In this document: positions 1-6,737 of the stretch, piece by piece
Layout: each line of letters begins with the position of its first letter
Position numbering within the stretch: position 1 is the first letter of the stretch
Assembly: GCA_002390525.1 (NCBI GenBank)
Contig: DGPR01000016.1
Coordinates: 3,105-30,030, forward strand
Origin: Cellvibrionales bacterium UBA4435
GTDB lineage: Bacteria; Pseudomonadota; Gammaproteobacteria; Pseudomonadales; Porticoccaceae
Reading direction: 5' to 3'
DNA length: 26,926 bases
Notes under the pieces: model-generated
Seen by the model: the letters and a program-made list of their open reading frames with translations, nothing else
Databases searched by the model: none
What the model was told of the DNA's origin: nothing
Made by a program: the position numbers and the translations under genes

Positions 1-632
1 TTTTTACCCATTTTCCAATTAGGGTGAGAGCAAGCCTCATTTATTGTTATCGCAGACATGCTATTTAGGTCTCGAGTTCTAAAAGGACCACCTGATGCTG
101 TTAATAAGATCTTATTGATACCACTTTCTTTTGAAGAGGCATAATCATGGGGCAAACATTGAAATATAGCGTTATGCTCGCTGTCAATCGGTAAAAGAAC
201 GCCATTACTTGAATTTACCGCATTCATTAATAAAGAGCCAGCCATAACTAAAGCTTCTTTGTTTGCCAACAAAATCTTCTTACCAGCTTTTGCCGCTTCT
301 AGTGTTGGTAATAGTCCAGCTGATCCAACTATTGCTGCTATGACAATATCAACTGATTGATCACTGGCTATCTTACCTAAACCATCAGCTCCTTCGAGCA
401 CAACGGTTTCTGGCGAAGAAGATTTTATCAGCTCCTTGAGCTCCATAGCCATCGAAGTATCTGAAACCACAGCAAAAGATGGCTTAAATTGCTTACACTG
501 AATGGCAAGTTCAGCCACCCTCATGTTGCAACTTAAAGCGAAAATTTTAAATCTATCTGGATGTTGAGAAACGACACTTAAGGCGCTCACACCAATTGAA
601 CCTGTTGCTCCCAAAACTGTAATTTTTTGCAT
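1..632 (-). CDS. dxr: 1-deoxy-D-xylulose 5-phosphate reductoisomerase, N-terminal part (cut by window edge)
   Basis: DXR converts 1-deoxy-D-xylulose 5-phosphate to 2-C-methyl-D-erythritol 4-phosphate with NADPH in the cytoplasmic MEP isoprenoid pathway. About 210 codons are present, running off the left edge; the family is near 390 aa. Seen: the N-terminal dinucleotide-binding motif GATGSIG (residues 8-14), the motif NKEALVMAG, the metal/substrate motif DSEHNAIFQCL, and at the very edge HPNWKMGK, which is where family members continue into the KISVDSATMMNKGLE-like block. The ATG at 632 places GATGSIG at the usual distance from the N terminus; its ribosome site is poor, and it starts 17 nt after the cdsA stop. 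It is last in the pyrH-frr-uppS-cdsA-dxr run, so isoprenoid precursor synthesis is co-located with undecaprenyl pyrophosphate synthesis. Identity is certain; only the C-terminal half is unseen. Confidence 0.96.
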   Translation of the reverse strand, partial: MQKITVLGATGSIGVSALSVVSQHPDRFKIFALSCNMRVAELAIQCKQFKPSFAVVSDTSMAMELKELIKSSSPETVVLEGADGLGKIASDQSVDIVIAAIVGSAGLLPTLEAAKAGKKILLANKEALVMAGSLLMNAVNSSNGVLLPIDSEHNAIFQCLPHDYASSKESGINKILLTASGGPFRTRDLNSMSAITINEACSHPNWKMGK

Positions 633-649
633 AAATGATTATAACTTTT

Positions 650-1492
650 TTAAACTTGAAAATTACTATAAATAAAAACCAAAGTGAAGATTGGAAAAGC
701 CATAGTGTGTCCATCCATACGATCTAGAATTCCTCCATGACCTGGAAGGATATTCCCGCTATCTTTTATTCCACGATGACGCTTAAACATGCTGATTAGA
801 AGATCTCCGATTACAGAAGAGAGCACTGTAATCATAACTAATGAAAATAATATTATTATATTTATTAGATTTGTTTTTAAAAAGAGCCCCAAAAAAGTGA
901 CGAAAATTACATTTACAATAATAGCACCTAAAAATCCTTCCCAGGTTTTATTTGGACTTACATTTTTAGACAGTTTGTGCTTCCCGAACCTTATTCCCAC
1001 GAAATAAGCTCCAATATCAGATAAAGCGACGATTAAAATTACTCCGGCTATTAATAATTTTCCATGATCTAGAGAAATTAGAATTGAAAGGGATAGCCAA
1101 ACTGGAATTAGAATAAGCAAGCCGATAATACCCCTTACTAAGGGGCTTCTCCAAAAAATAGTACCTCTTGGATAGCTGTTTATCCAATAAATAGCAAGTA
1201 TCCACCATGGAATTAGGCACTCTAGAATAGATTTTCCTGTATCTGTAAACGTTAGCAGGGATCTATCAGCGCCCATCAAAAAACTTAATGAGGCTATTAT
1301 TGCTAACATAAATAAGCAATATAAAAACTTTATGTAAGAAAATTGGAGGCCAGCTAAATTGCCCCACTCCCAGCCAGCATAAAGAATTACGATAGCTGAG
1401 AAAAATAGAATAACATCAGCATTAAAAAAAAATAGCACTGTAGTGAATACCATAGAGATAATTACGGCTGTACTAATTCGTTGTTTGAGCAC
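650..1492 (-). CDS. cdsA: Phosphatidate cytidylyltransferase (CDP-diglyceride synthase)
   Basis: CdsA makes CDP-diacylglycerol from phosphatidic acid and CTP at the inner membrane, the entry to all phospholipids. The C-terminal family signature is visible: SMFKRHRGIKDSGN followed by LPGHGGILDRMDG, with the K-D and H-G-G-x-x-D-R-x-D residues. The protein is otherwise a chain of hydrophobic membrane segments. The reading frame stays open upstream to 1675, but that part lies inside uppS and has no family resemblance. I choose the GTG at 1492: it gives about 280 aa, the usual family length, begins VLKQRIS like other CdsA proteins, and has an AAAGG ribosome site 8 nt before it. It overlaps the end of uppS by 20 nt, which suggests translational coupling. 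dxr follows after 17 nt. Confidence 0.93.
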   Translation of the reverse strand: MLKQRISTAVIISMVFTTVLFFFNADVILFFSAIVILYAGWEWGNLAGLQFSYIKFLYCLFMLAIIASLSFLMGADRSLLTFTDTGKSILECLIPWWILAIYWINSYPRGTIFWRSPLVRGIIGLLILIPVWLSLSILISLDHGKLLIAGVILIVALSDIGAYFVGIRFGKHKLSKNVSPNKTWEGFLGAIIVNVIFVTFLGLFLKTNLINIIILFSLVMITVLSSVIGDLLISMFKRHRGIKDSGNILPGHGGILDRMDGHTMAFPIFTLVFIYSNFQV

Positions 1493-2240
1493 ACTTATTA
1501 CCTTTGCCTGATGATGCTTCATCCCGCTTACCAAAACGTCGCTGCCTCTTCTGGTAGTCAAGAATTGCGCTATCAAATGTTGCAGCATCAAAGTCAGGCC
1601 AAAAACAATCTGTAAAATACAATTCAGTATAAGCCATATGCCATAATAAAAAATTGCTGATTCTTTTTTCTCCACCAGTCCTTATACATATATCTGGTGG
1701 TGAAAAGTTCTCTATGCACATATTTTCAGAGAGCAGATCCTCAGTAATATCGCTAGGTTCTATTTGATTAGATTTAATTTGATGGGCAATCTTTTTTGTC
1801 GCTTCAGAAATCTCCCATTTTCCACCATAATCGAGGGCCAATATCAAAGTACGTTTTCCATTTTTTGTAACAGCCTCTATTTCTTGTATTAGCCTATTGA
1901 GTTTTAGACTGAACCTATCTCTTCGACCAATTATCCTTAATTTTATATTTTTCTTTGTAAGATTTTTAGATTCATTTTTTAGGTAACTGGCCAATAATGA
2001 CATGAGAGAAAGAACCTCGCTTTTAGGGCGCTTCCAGTTCTCACTACTAAAAGCGAAGAGTGTGAGCATACTAATATCGTATTTATTCATGGAATTGAGC
2101 ATGTCACGAACTCTTTCAGCTCCGACTTTGTGGCCATCAATTCCTTTTAGCCCTCTTTTTTTTGCCCATCTATTATTGCCATCCATGATAATAGCGACAT
2201 GGTTGATGGGAGGCGATTCTGTTTCTATATGGTTAGACAT
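1473..2240 (-). CDS. uppS: Undecaprenyl pyrophosphate synthase (cis-prenyltransferase)
   Basis: UppS condenses isopentenyl diphosphate onto farnesyl diphosphate to give the C55 lipid carrier for peptidoglycan and O-antigen. At 255 aa it has normal length. Seen: HVAIIMDGNNRWAKKRG at residues 14-30 with the catalytic Asp20, TLFAFSSENWKRP, and the C-terminal pyrophosphate-binding block RTGGEKRISNFLLW followed by AYTELYFTDCFWPDF. The ATG at 2240 is preceded by only a weak GAG-type ribosome site and lies 14 nt after the frr stop, so coupling to frr is likely. The 3' end overlaps the cdsA start by 20 nt. The tail after WPDF is longer and more polar than strictly needed, as is common in this family. 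Confidence 0.96.
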   Translation of the reverse strand: MSNHIETESPPINHVAIIMDGNNRWAKKRGLKGIDGHKVGAERVRDMLNSMNKYDISMLTLFAFSSENWKRPKSEVLSLMSLLASYLKNESKNLTKKNIKLRIIGRRDRFSLKLNRLIQEIEAVTKNGKRTLILALDYGGKWEISEATKKIAHQIKSNQIEPSDITEDLLSENMCIENFSPPDICIRTGGEKRISNFLLWHMAYTELYFTDCFWPDFDAATFDSAILDYQKRQRRFGKRDEASSGKGNKCAQTTN

Positions 2241-2254
2241 GCATTGACTCTAAC

Positions 2255-2812
2255 TTAAATTTCTAGCAAATCAGATTCTTTACTGAGAAGAACTTCATCA
2301 ACCTGCTTGATATATCTGTCTGTAATTTTTTGAACATCTTCTTGAATCTGACGCTCGTTATCCTCAGTAATCTCTTTTTTCTTAAGCAAGTCTTTTACAT
2401 TGGATAAAATTTCGCGGCGGGCATTTCTTATAGAGATTCTAGCGCTTTCAGCCTCAGAGCGTGCTTTTTTAATAAAGTTTTTTCTAGTTTCTTCTGTCAG
2501 CTGCGGCATTGGTATACGAATCAGATCTCCAGTTGTTGATGGGTTCAACCCTAAATCTGATTTATGTATTGCTTTCTCCACCTCAGGTATTAAATCTTTT
2601 TCCCAAACAGAGACAGATAAAGTTCGAGCATCAATAACATTGACGTTTCCAACTTGAGATAAAGGGGTATCTGAACCATAATAAGAGACTGTCAAGCCAT
2701 CTAATAAACTGGGGTGTGCTCTTCCGGTCCGAATTTTGTTAAAAGCATTTGATAGAGCACCAATGCTCTTTGTCATTTTCGCTTCAATATCTGTTTTTAG
2801 GTCATCTAGCAT
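2255..2812 (-). CDS. frr: Ribosome recycling factor
   Basis: RRF acts with EF-G to split post-termination ribosomes. The 185-aa length equals that of the E. coli protein. The conserved core is plain: [17 protein letters not shown] near residues 24-40, [11 protein letters not shown], and the alpha-helical stretch [30 protein letters not shown] in pieces around residues 105-135. The start codon at 2812 lies 11 nt inside the end of pyrH, so translation is probably coupled. Gene order pyrH-frr-uppS-cdsA is the standard one in many proteobacteria. Confidence 0.98.
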   Translation of the reverse strand: MLDDLKTDIEAKMTKSIGALSNAFNKIRTGRAHPSLLDGLTVSYYGSDTPLSQVGNVNVIDARTLSVSVWEKDLIPEVEKAIHKSDLGLNPSTTGDLIRIPMPQLTEETRKNFIKKARSEAESARISIRNARREILSNVKDLLKKKEITEDNERQIQEDVQKITDRYIKQVDEVLLSKESDLLEI

Positions 2813-3542
2813 TATTTTTTTCCTCGATCAAAGTTCCTTCGTCACCGCCTACAACTATATTCAAGAGGGCTCCCGATTTTTCCATTCGAAAGACTCTAAG
2901 GGGCATATGATGCTCTTTACATAAACAGATAGCAGTTAAGTCCATTACACCCAACTTTTTCTCCAAAGCTTCATCGTATGTAAGATGTTCATACATTATT
3001 GCATCTTTATTCAACAAAGGATCTGAAGAGTAAACTCCATCAACCTTTGTTGCTTTTAGCACAATTTCGGCATCAATCTCGATACCCCTTAAACATGCCG
3101 CTGAATCAGTAGTAAAAAAAGGATTTCCAGTACCTGCTGAGAAGATTACAACATCTCCACTATCCAGATAACGTGTAGCTTTACGACGATCATATTGCTC
3201 CATCACACCGCTCATTGATATTGCAGACATAACATGTGCAGAGATATTATTTCGATCAAGGGCATCTCTCATAGCTAGGCCATTCATCATTGTTGCCAGC
3301 ATACCCATATGATCTCCAGTGACTCTCTCCATACCAGCGGCGTTTAGTGCCGCCCCTCTGAACAAATTACCTCCACCAATCACTAAACCTATCTGAACAC
3401 CGATACCGACAAGCTGTCCTATTTCTAGTGCCATTCTGTCTAAAACCCTTGGATCAATACCAAAGCCTTCTTCCCCCATTAGCTCTTCACCACTCAGCTT
3501 AAGTAGAATTCTTTTATATTTCTTATCTCCAACAGACGGCAT
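2802..3542 (-). CDS. pyrH: Uridylate kinase (UMP kinase)
   Basis: PyrH phosphorylates UMP to UDP; it is a hexameric amino-acid-kinase-fold enzyme regulated by GTP and UTP in related bacteria. Length is 246 aa. Seen: [12 protein letters not shown] at residues 10-21 with the phosphate-binding Lys15, the glycine motif [11 protein letters not shown], the UMP-site region [11 protein letters not shown], and [16 protein letters not shown]. The ATG at 3542 has a GGAG ribosome site 6 nt upstream. The 80-nt stretch between the tsf terminator and this start contains TTGACG (3579-3584) with an AT-rich region about 15-17 nt downstream, so a separate promoter for the pyrH-frr-uppS-cdsA-dxr run is plausible, but the -10 element is not clear. 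The 3' end overlaps frr by 11 nt. Confidence 0.97.
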   Translation of the reverse strand: MPSVGDKKYKRILLKLSGEELMGEEGFGIDPRVLDRMALEIGQLVGIGVQIGLVIGGGNLFRGAALNAAGMERVTGDHMGMLATMMNGLAMRDALDRNNISAHVMSAISMSGVMEQYDRRKATRYLDSGDVVIFSAGTGNPFFTTDSAACLRGIEIDAEIVLKATKVDGVYSSDPLLNKDAIMYEHLTYDEALEKKLGVMDLTAICLCKEHHMPLRVFRMEKSGALLNIVVGGDEGTLIEEKNNAR

Positions 3543-3622
3543 ATATGACTCCGAAATTAATTATTTTATCTACAGTAACGTCAACTGATGTTGTTCTGCA
3601 ATTTTTTAAAAAAATAATCACC

Positions 3623-3649
3623 AAAAAAAAGGAGGCTAAAGCCTCCTTT
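3623..3649 (-). terminator. Rho-independent terminator after tsf
   Basis: On the minus strand, immediately after the tsf stop codon, AAAGGAGGC pairs with GCCTCCTTT across a TTTA loop: a perfect 9-bp stem running straight into a run of eight T (three of them shared with the stem). This is a classical intrinsic terminator. It separates rpsB-tsf from the pyrH run. Confidence 0.92.
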
Positions 3650-4513
3650 CTATTTTGCTGCATTTACTTGAGCAGCAACTTCTGTTGCAAAATCAACTTC
3701 GATTTTTTCAATCCCTTCTCCAACCTCAAACCTAGAGAAAGATAGTATCTTAGCATCCGAATTTTTAACTAACTCGCCAACAGTCATTTCTGGATTTTTA
3801 ACAAATGGTTGGTTAAGTAGACTAGATTCGGAGAGAAATTTATTTATTCGACCATTAATCATTTTATTAATAATTTCATCTGATTTGCCGCTTTCTTTAG
3901 CCTGAGCAATAAAAATTTCTTTTTCTTTTTGAACTAAATGGTCTGGCATATCCTCTGGATCAACGACCTGGGGATTTGAGGCTGCAATGTGCATAGCAAC
4001 ATCTTTTGCAACTTCTGTATCACCTTTTTCTAATGCAACCATAACACCTATACGCTTATTACTGTGTATATAGTTGCCAACAACAGTGGAGCTGAGGATT
4101 TCAACTCTACGAATACTGATATTTTCTCCGATTTTTTGAACTAAAGCATGGCGAGCTTCCTCCATGTTCACTATAAATTCTTCAAATACAAATTTATCAG
4201 TATCAAAAGCCTTATCAAGCGACTCATTCACAAAGCCTATAAATGAATTATCACGAGCAGCGAAATCTGTTTCAGTGTTTACTTCGATCATAACACCGCG
4301 CTTGTCATCTTCAGACATTTTTACCGCAATAATACCATCAGCTGCTATTCTGCCTGCTTTTTTTGCAGCTTTTATTCCACTAGATTTTCGCAGATCGTCA
4401 ATTGCTTTATTAATATCTCCATCAGAAGCTGTTAGGGCTCTTTTGCATTCCATCATGCCGAGACCAGTGCGGTCACGAAGATCCTTGATCATAGATGTAG
4501 AAAACGCTGCCAT
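3650..4513 (-). CDS. tsf: Translation elongation factor Ts
   Basis: EF-Ts is the nucleotide exchange factor of EF-Tu. At 287 aa it has the usual gammaproteobacterial length. Seen: the N-terminal UBA-like domain with IKDLRDRTGLGMMECKRAL at residues 9-27, the basic linker SGIKAAKKAGRIAADG, and the EF-Tu contact motif TDFAARD near residues 81-87. The ATG at 4513 has a strong AGGGGA ribosome site. It follows rpsB after a 91-nt spacer that holds an attenuator-like hairpin, and is closed by an intrinsic terminator. Confidence 0.98.
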   Translation of the reverse strand: MAAFSTSMIKDLRDRTGLGMMECKRALTASDGDINKAIDDLRKSSGIKAAKKAGRIAADGIIAVKMSEDDKRGVMIEVNTETDFAARDNSFIGFVNESLDKAFDTDKFVFEEFIVNMEEARHALVQKIGENISIRRVEILSSTVVGNYIHSNKRIGVMVALEKGDTEVAKDVAMHIAASNPQVVDPEDMPDHLVQKEKEIFIAQAKESGKSDEIINKMINGRINKFLSESSLLNQPFVKNPEMTVGELVKNSDAKILSFSRFEVGEGIEKIEVDFATEVAAQVNAAK

Positions 4514-4546
4514 TATCTTCCCCTTAATTTAAATTGTTTAAATTCG

Positions 4547-4569
4547 AAAAAAGGGGCAATACCCCTTTT
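4547..4569 (-). terminator. Attenuator-like hairpin between rpsB and tsf
   Basis: On the minus strand AAAAGGGG pairs with CCCCTTTT across a TATTG loop (8 bp) and runs on into two more T. A second small hairpin, GAGGC-TTT-GCCTC, lies just upstream at 4572-4584. The T tract after the stem is short and half of it belongs to the stem, so partial read-through into tsf is the likely outcome, setting tsf output below rpsB. The structure is seen; partial termination is inferred. Confidence 0.7.
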
Positions 4570-4604
4570 CAGAGGCAAAGCCTCGTCGATTTGATTTAAA
4601 AGAA

Positions 4605-5627
4605 CTATTTTTTAGGCTTATCCTCTGAATCAACGCTCTCTTTTTTCTTATCGCTTTCTTTAGATTTGGCAGTAACTTTTGTAGTTTTTGCTTCGGCTGC
4701 CACTTTCGGTATTTTTGCTGTTGTTTTTGCTACTGTTTTCTCTTTTAATTTAGTCTTAGGTTTTGCTTTTACTTCAACCTTCTTTTTTGTTTCAACCTTT
4801 TTTTTCTTTTCAGCACTATCTTTTACTTCAGCATTCTCTTTTACTTCAGTTTTTATTTGAGGTTTCTCTTCTACTTTTACTTCAGTTTTTATTTCAGTTT
4901 TTTCTGAAACCTCGACAAATTCATCCTTTGCAACCACTTTGTTAGCTTCTGATTTTCCATCCAGAATAGCATCAGCTACAGCGGTACAAAATAGATTAAC
5001 TGCACGAGTAGCGTCATCATTTCCAGGTATTACATAATCAACACCGTCTGGATCACTATTGGTATCAACAATACCAATAACTGGTATACCAAGCTTATTA
5101 GCTTCCTGTATCGCAATACGCTCATATTCGACATCAACAACAAAGAGTATATCTGGTAACCCGCCCATATCCTTGATACCACCGATAGAATTATTAAGCT
5201 TTGTCATCAGTCGAGTTCTCATCAAGGCTTCTTTTTTTGTTAGCTTATCAAATGTTCCATCTTTGCTTTGCTCTTCAAGTTCACGGAAGCGTTTTATGGA
5301 AGCACGTATTGTTTTGTAATTAGTTAGCATTCCACCTAACCAGCGATGGCTAACAAAAGGCATGCCTGCACGAGCTGCATTTTCGGCTATTGCTTTTTGT
5401 GCTGCACGTTTTGTTCCAACAAATAAAACTTTATTATTGTTAGAGCCAATCTTGTGAACGATTTTTAGCACTTCATTAAATGCTGGAACAGTATGGTCCA
5501 GATTTAGTATATGTATCTTATTGCGAGACCCAAAAATAAATTTATCCATTTTTGGATTCCAGTAACGAGTTTGGTGTCCAAAATGGACGCCAGCTTGCAA
5601 CATTTCTTTCATGCTTACAGTGATCAT
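4605..5627 (-). CDS. rpsB: Ribosomal protein S2 with a long charged C-terminal tail
   Basis: S2 is a 30S subunit protein. Residues 1-228 are the standard core: [19 protein letters not shown] at 9-27, [22 protein letters not shown] near 93-103, and [20 protein letters not shown]. The frame is open to 5714, but the ATG at 5627 aligns with the E. coli start (M-x-T-V-S-M) and has AAAGGA 7 nt before it, so I use it; this gives 340 aa. Residues 229-340 form an extra tail of Lys, Glu, Ala, Thr and Val with repeats such as KTEVK and EVKAK, with no fold visible; E. coli S2 has about 241 residues. The gene is first in rpsB-tsf, preceded by a good promoter and a ~120-nt leader in which S2 autoregulation would be expected. 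The core identity is certain; the role of the tail is unknown. Confidence 0.97.
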   Translation of the reverse strand: MITVSMKEMLQAGVHFGHQTRYWNPKMDKFIFGSRNKIHILNLDHTVPAFNEVLKIVHKIGSNNNKVLFVGTKRAAQKAIAENAARAGMPFVSHRWLGGMLTNYKTIRASIKRFRELEEQSKDGTFDKLTKKEALMRTRLMTKLNNSIGGIKDMGGLPDILFVVDVEYERIAIQEANKLGIPVIGIVDTNSDPDGVDYVIPGNDDATRAVNLFCTAVADAILDGKSEANKVVAKDEFVEVSEKTEIKTEVKVEEKPQIKTEVKENAEVKDSAEKKKKVETKKKVEVKAKPKTKLKEKTVAKTTAKIPKVAAEAKTTKVTAKSKESDKKKESVDSEDKPKK

Positions 5628-5748
5628 TTTAATTCCTTTTGTTAGGGTTAGGCTTCCATATATCCCACAATTCAACCCGTTAAATATTAGGCACCCTGAA
5701 GTGTGTGTCGACATATGTGAATCATTAGTTTCAGTGTAAAACTTTAAC
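5628..5748 (-). promoter_or_regulatory. 5' leader of rpsB, probable S2 autoregulatory region
   Basis: If transcription starts about 7 nt after the -10 box, the leader is ~120 nt. Just upstream of the AAAAGGA ribosome site lies TAACCCTAAC (minus strand, 5641-5650). Two upstream segments can pair with it and exclude each other: GGGTT at 5674-5678 and AGGGT at 5693-5697. S2 is known to repress its own rpsB-tsf mRNA in gammaproteobacteria through a conserved leader; the length and position here fit, but I cannot confirm the consensus fold by eye. Confidence 0.45.
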
Positions 5749-5754
5749 GGTGTG

Positions 5755-5783
5755 TTTATAACATAATTTAGTTAATTTGTGAA
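5755..5783 (-). promoter_or_regulatory. Promoter of rpsB-tsf (extended -10)
   Basis: Minus strand: TTCACA at 5778-5783, a 17-nt spacer ending in TGT, then TATAAA at 5755-5760. The TG one base before the -10 hexamer makes it an extended -10 promoter, the type reported for rpsB in gammaproteobacteria. The spacing and both hexamers are good for sigma-70. Confidence 0.65.
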
Positions 5784-5873
5784 CGAAAATTGGTTAAATG
5801 ATCAGTCTTAAAGCCAGATGCAAGTATGGGGTGAATTTTTTGAACTTTAATTTGATAGATTATATTTTTAGTC

Positions 5874-5883
5874 TGACATGTCA
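5874..5883. repeat. 10-bp perfect palindrome TGACATGTCA, copy 1
   Basis: A perfect 10-bp palindrome between the divergent rpsB and map genes, upstream of the map -10 box. An identical copy lies at 5963-5972, 89 bp away, covering the map start codon. A pair of identical dyads in one promoter region suggests operators, but no regulator is assigned. Confidence 0.5.
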
Positions 5884-5930
5884 TTTTTAAAAGTCAGCTA
5901 AATATTCTACTGAAGTTCGCAATCCTATAT

Positions 5931-5936
5931 TATAAT
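5931..5936 (+). promoter_or_regulatory. Probable -10 box for map-glnD
   Basis: A consensus TATAAT lies about 30 nt before the map ATG. No good -35 hexamer is found at 16-18 nt (the best are TACTGA and CTGAAG). An alternative upstream pair is TTGAAC (5840-5845) with TATTTT (5863-5868), spacer 17. The first would give a leader of only ~24 nt. Confidence 0.5.
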
Positions 5937-5962
5937 AACGGTGAAAATAATCGTTTGGTAAA

Positions 5963-5972
5963 TGACATGTCA
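5963..5972. repeat. 10-bp perfect palindrome TGACATGTCA, copy 2, over the map start codon
   Basis: Identical to the copy at 5874-5883. The map initiation codon (5967-5969) is in its centre. The flanks differ from copy 1, so the identity stops at 10 bp. Confidence 0.5.
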
Positions 5973-6737
5973 GTGCATATAAAAAGTGTGGATGAGCTAA
6001 AAAAAATGCGGATCGCTGGAAAGCTCGCTGCAGAAGTTCTTGAAATGATAGAACCGTATGTTTCTAGCGGAGTATCAACTGAAGAATTAAATATAATCTG
6101 CCATAACTATATAGTTGATGAACAAAAAGCTATACCAGCACCGCTTAACTATAAAGGTTTTCCAAAATCTATTTGCACATCAGTCAATCAAGTGGTTTGT
6201 CATGGAATACCATCAGAGAGAAAAATTCTTAAGAATGGTGATATTCTAAATATAGATATCACTGTGATTAAAGATGGTTATTTTGGGGATACTAGTAAAA
6301 TGTTTTTTGTGGGGACAATACCTAGTCATGCAAAACGGTTAGTAGATATATGTCAAGAAAGTCTATACAAGGCTATATCTATTGTAAGGCCTGGTGTACG
6401 CCTTGGAGACATTGGGCACATCATTCAACATCACGTTGAAAAAAACCATTATAGCGTGGTTAGAGACTATTGTGGGCATGGTATTGGCACAGAATTTCAT
6501 CAAGATCCGCAAATACTTCATTATGGCCGACCTGGTACAGGCTTTGTAATGCAAGAAGGTATGACTTTTACAATCGAACCTATGATAAATGCAGGAAAAC
6601 ACCAAACTAAAGTGAAAAAAGATGGGTGGACTGTCGAAACCCTCGATGGAAGATTATCCGCCCAATGGGAGCATACGCTCGCAATAACCAGTAATGGAGT
6701 TGAGGTTCTAACTGCTCGCAGCGAAGAGTCTTTCTGA
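5967..6737 (+). CDS. map: Methionine aminopeptidase type I
   Basis: Map removes the initiator methionine from nascent proteins. I start at the ATG at 5967 rather than at an in-frame TTG at 5955: this gives 256 aa, and all five metal ligands and the catalytic histidine then fall at exactly the E. coli numbers: His79 (VCHGIP), Asp97 (NIDI), Asp108 (GDTS), His171 (HGIGTEFH), Glu204 (TIEPM) and Glu235 (QWEHT). The ribosome site is weak (GGT 8 nt upstream) and the leader is probably short. The start codon sits in a palindrome that also occurs upstream. The TGA overlaps the ATG of glnD by one base, so the two are translationally coupled. Being divergent from rpsB is the common arrangement in gammaproteobacteria. 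Confidence 0.97.
   Translation: MSVHIKSVDELKKMRIAGKLAAEVLEMIEPYVSSGVSTEELNIICHNYIVDEQKAIPAPLNYKGFPKSICTSVNQVVCHGIPSERKILKNGDILNIDITVIKDGYFGDTSKMFFVGTIPSHAKRLVDICQESLYKAISIVRPGVRLGDIGHIIQHHVEKNHYSVVRDYCGHGIGTEFHQDPQILHYGRPGTGFVMQEGMTFTIEPMINAGKHQTKVKKDGWTVETLDGRLSAQWEHTLAITSNGVEVLTARSEESF

Noticed and set aside
1493..1675. Upstream extension of the cdsA reading frame by 61 codons
   Set aside because: It lies entirely inside uppS in another frame, has no CdsA resemblance, and a GTG with a good ribosome site gives the normal CdsA length.
4666..4945. Hydrophobic plus-strand frames (Phe/Ser/Leu-rich) opposite the rpsB tail
   Set aside because: They are the antisense of the Lys/Glu codons of the S2 tail; the composition is fully explained by that.
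5628..5714. 29-codon N-terminal extension of rpsB
   Set aside because: It is the rpsB leader; the ATG at 5627 aligns with the known S2 start and has a good ribosome site.
5955..5966. TTG start four codons upstream for map
   Set aside because: The ATG at 5967 restores exact E. coli numbering of all active-site residues, and the TTG has no ribosome site.
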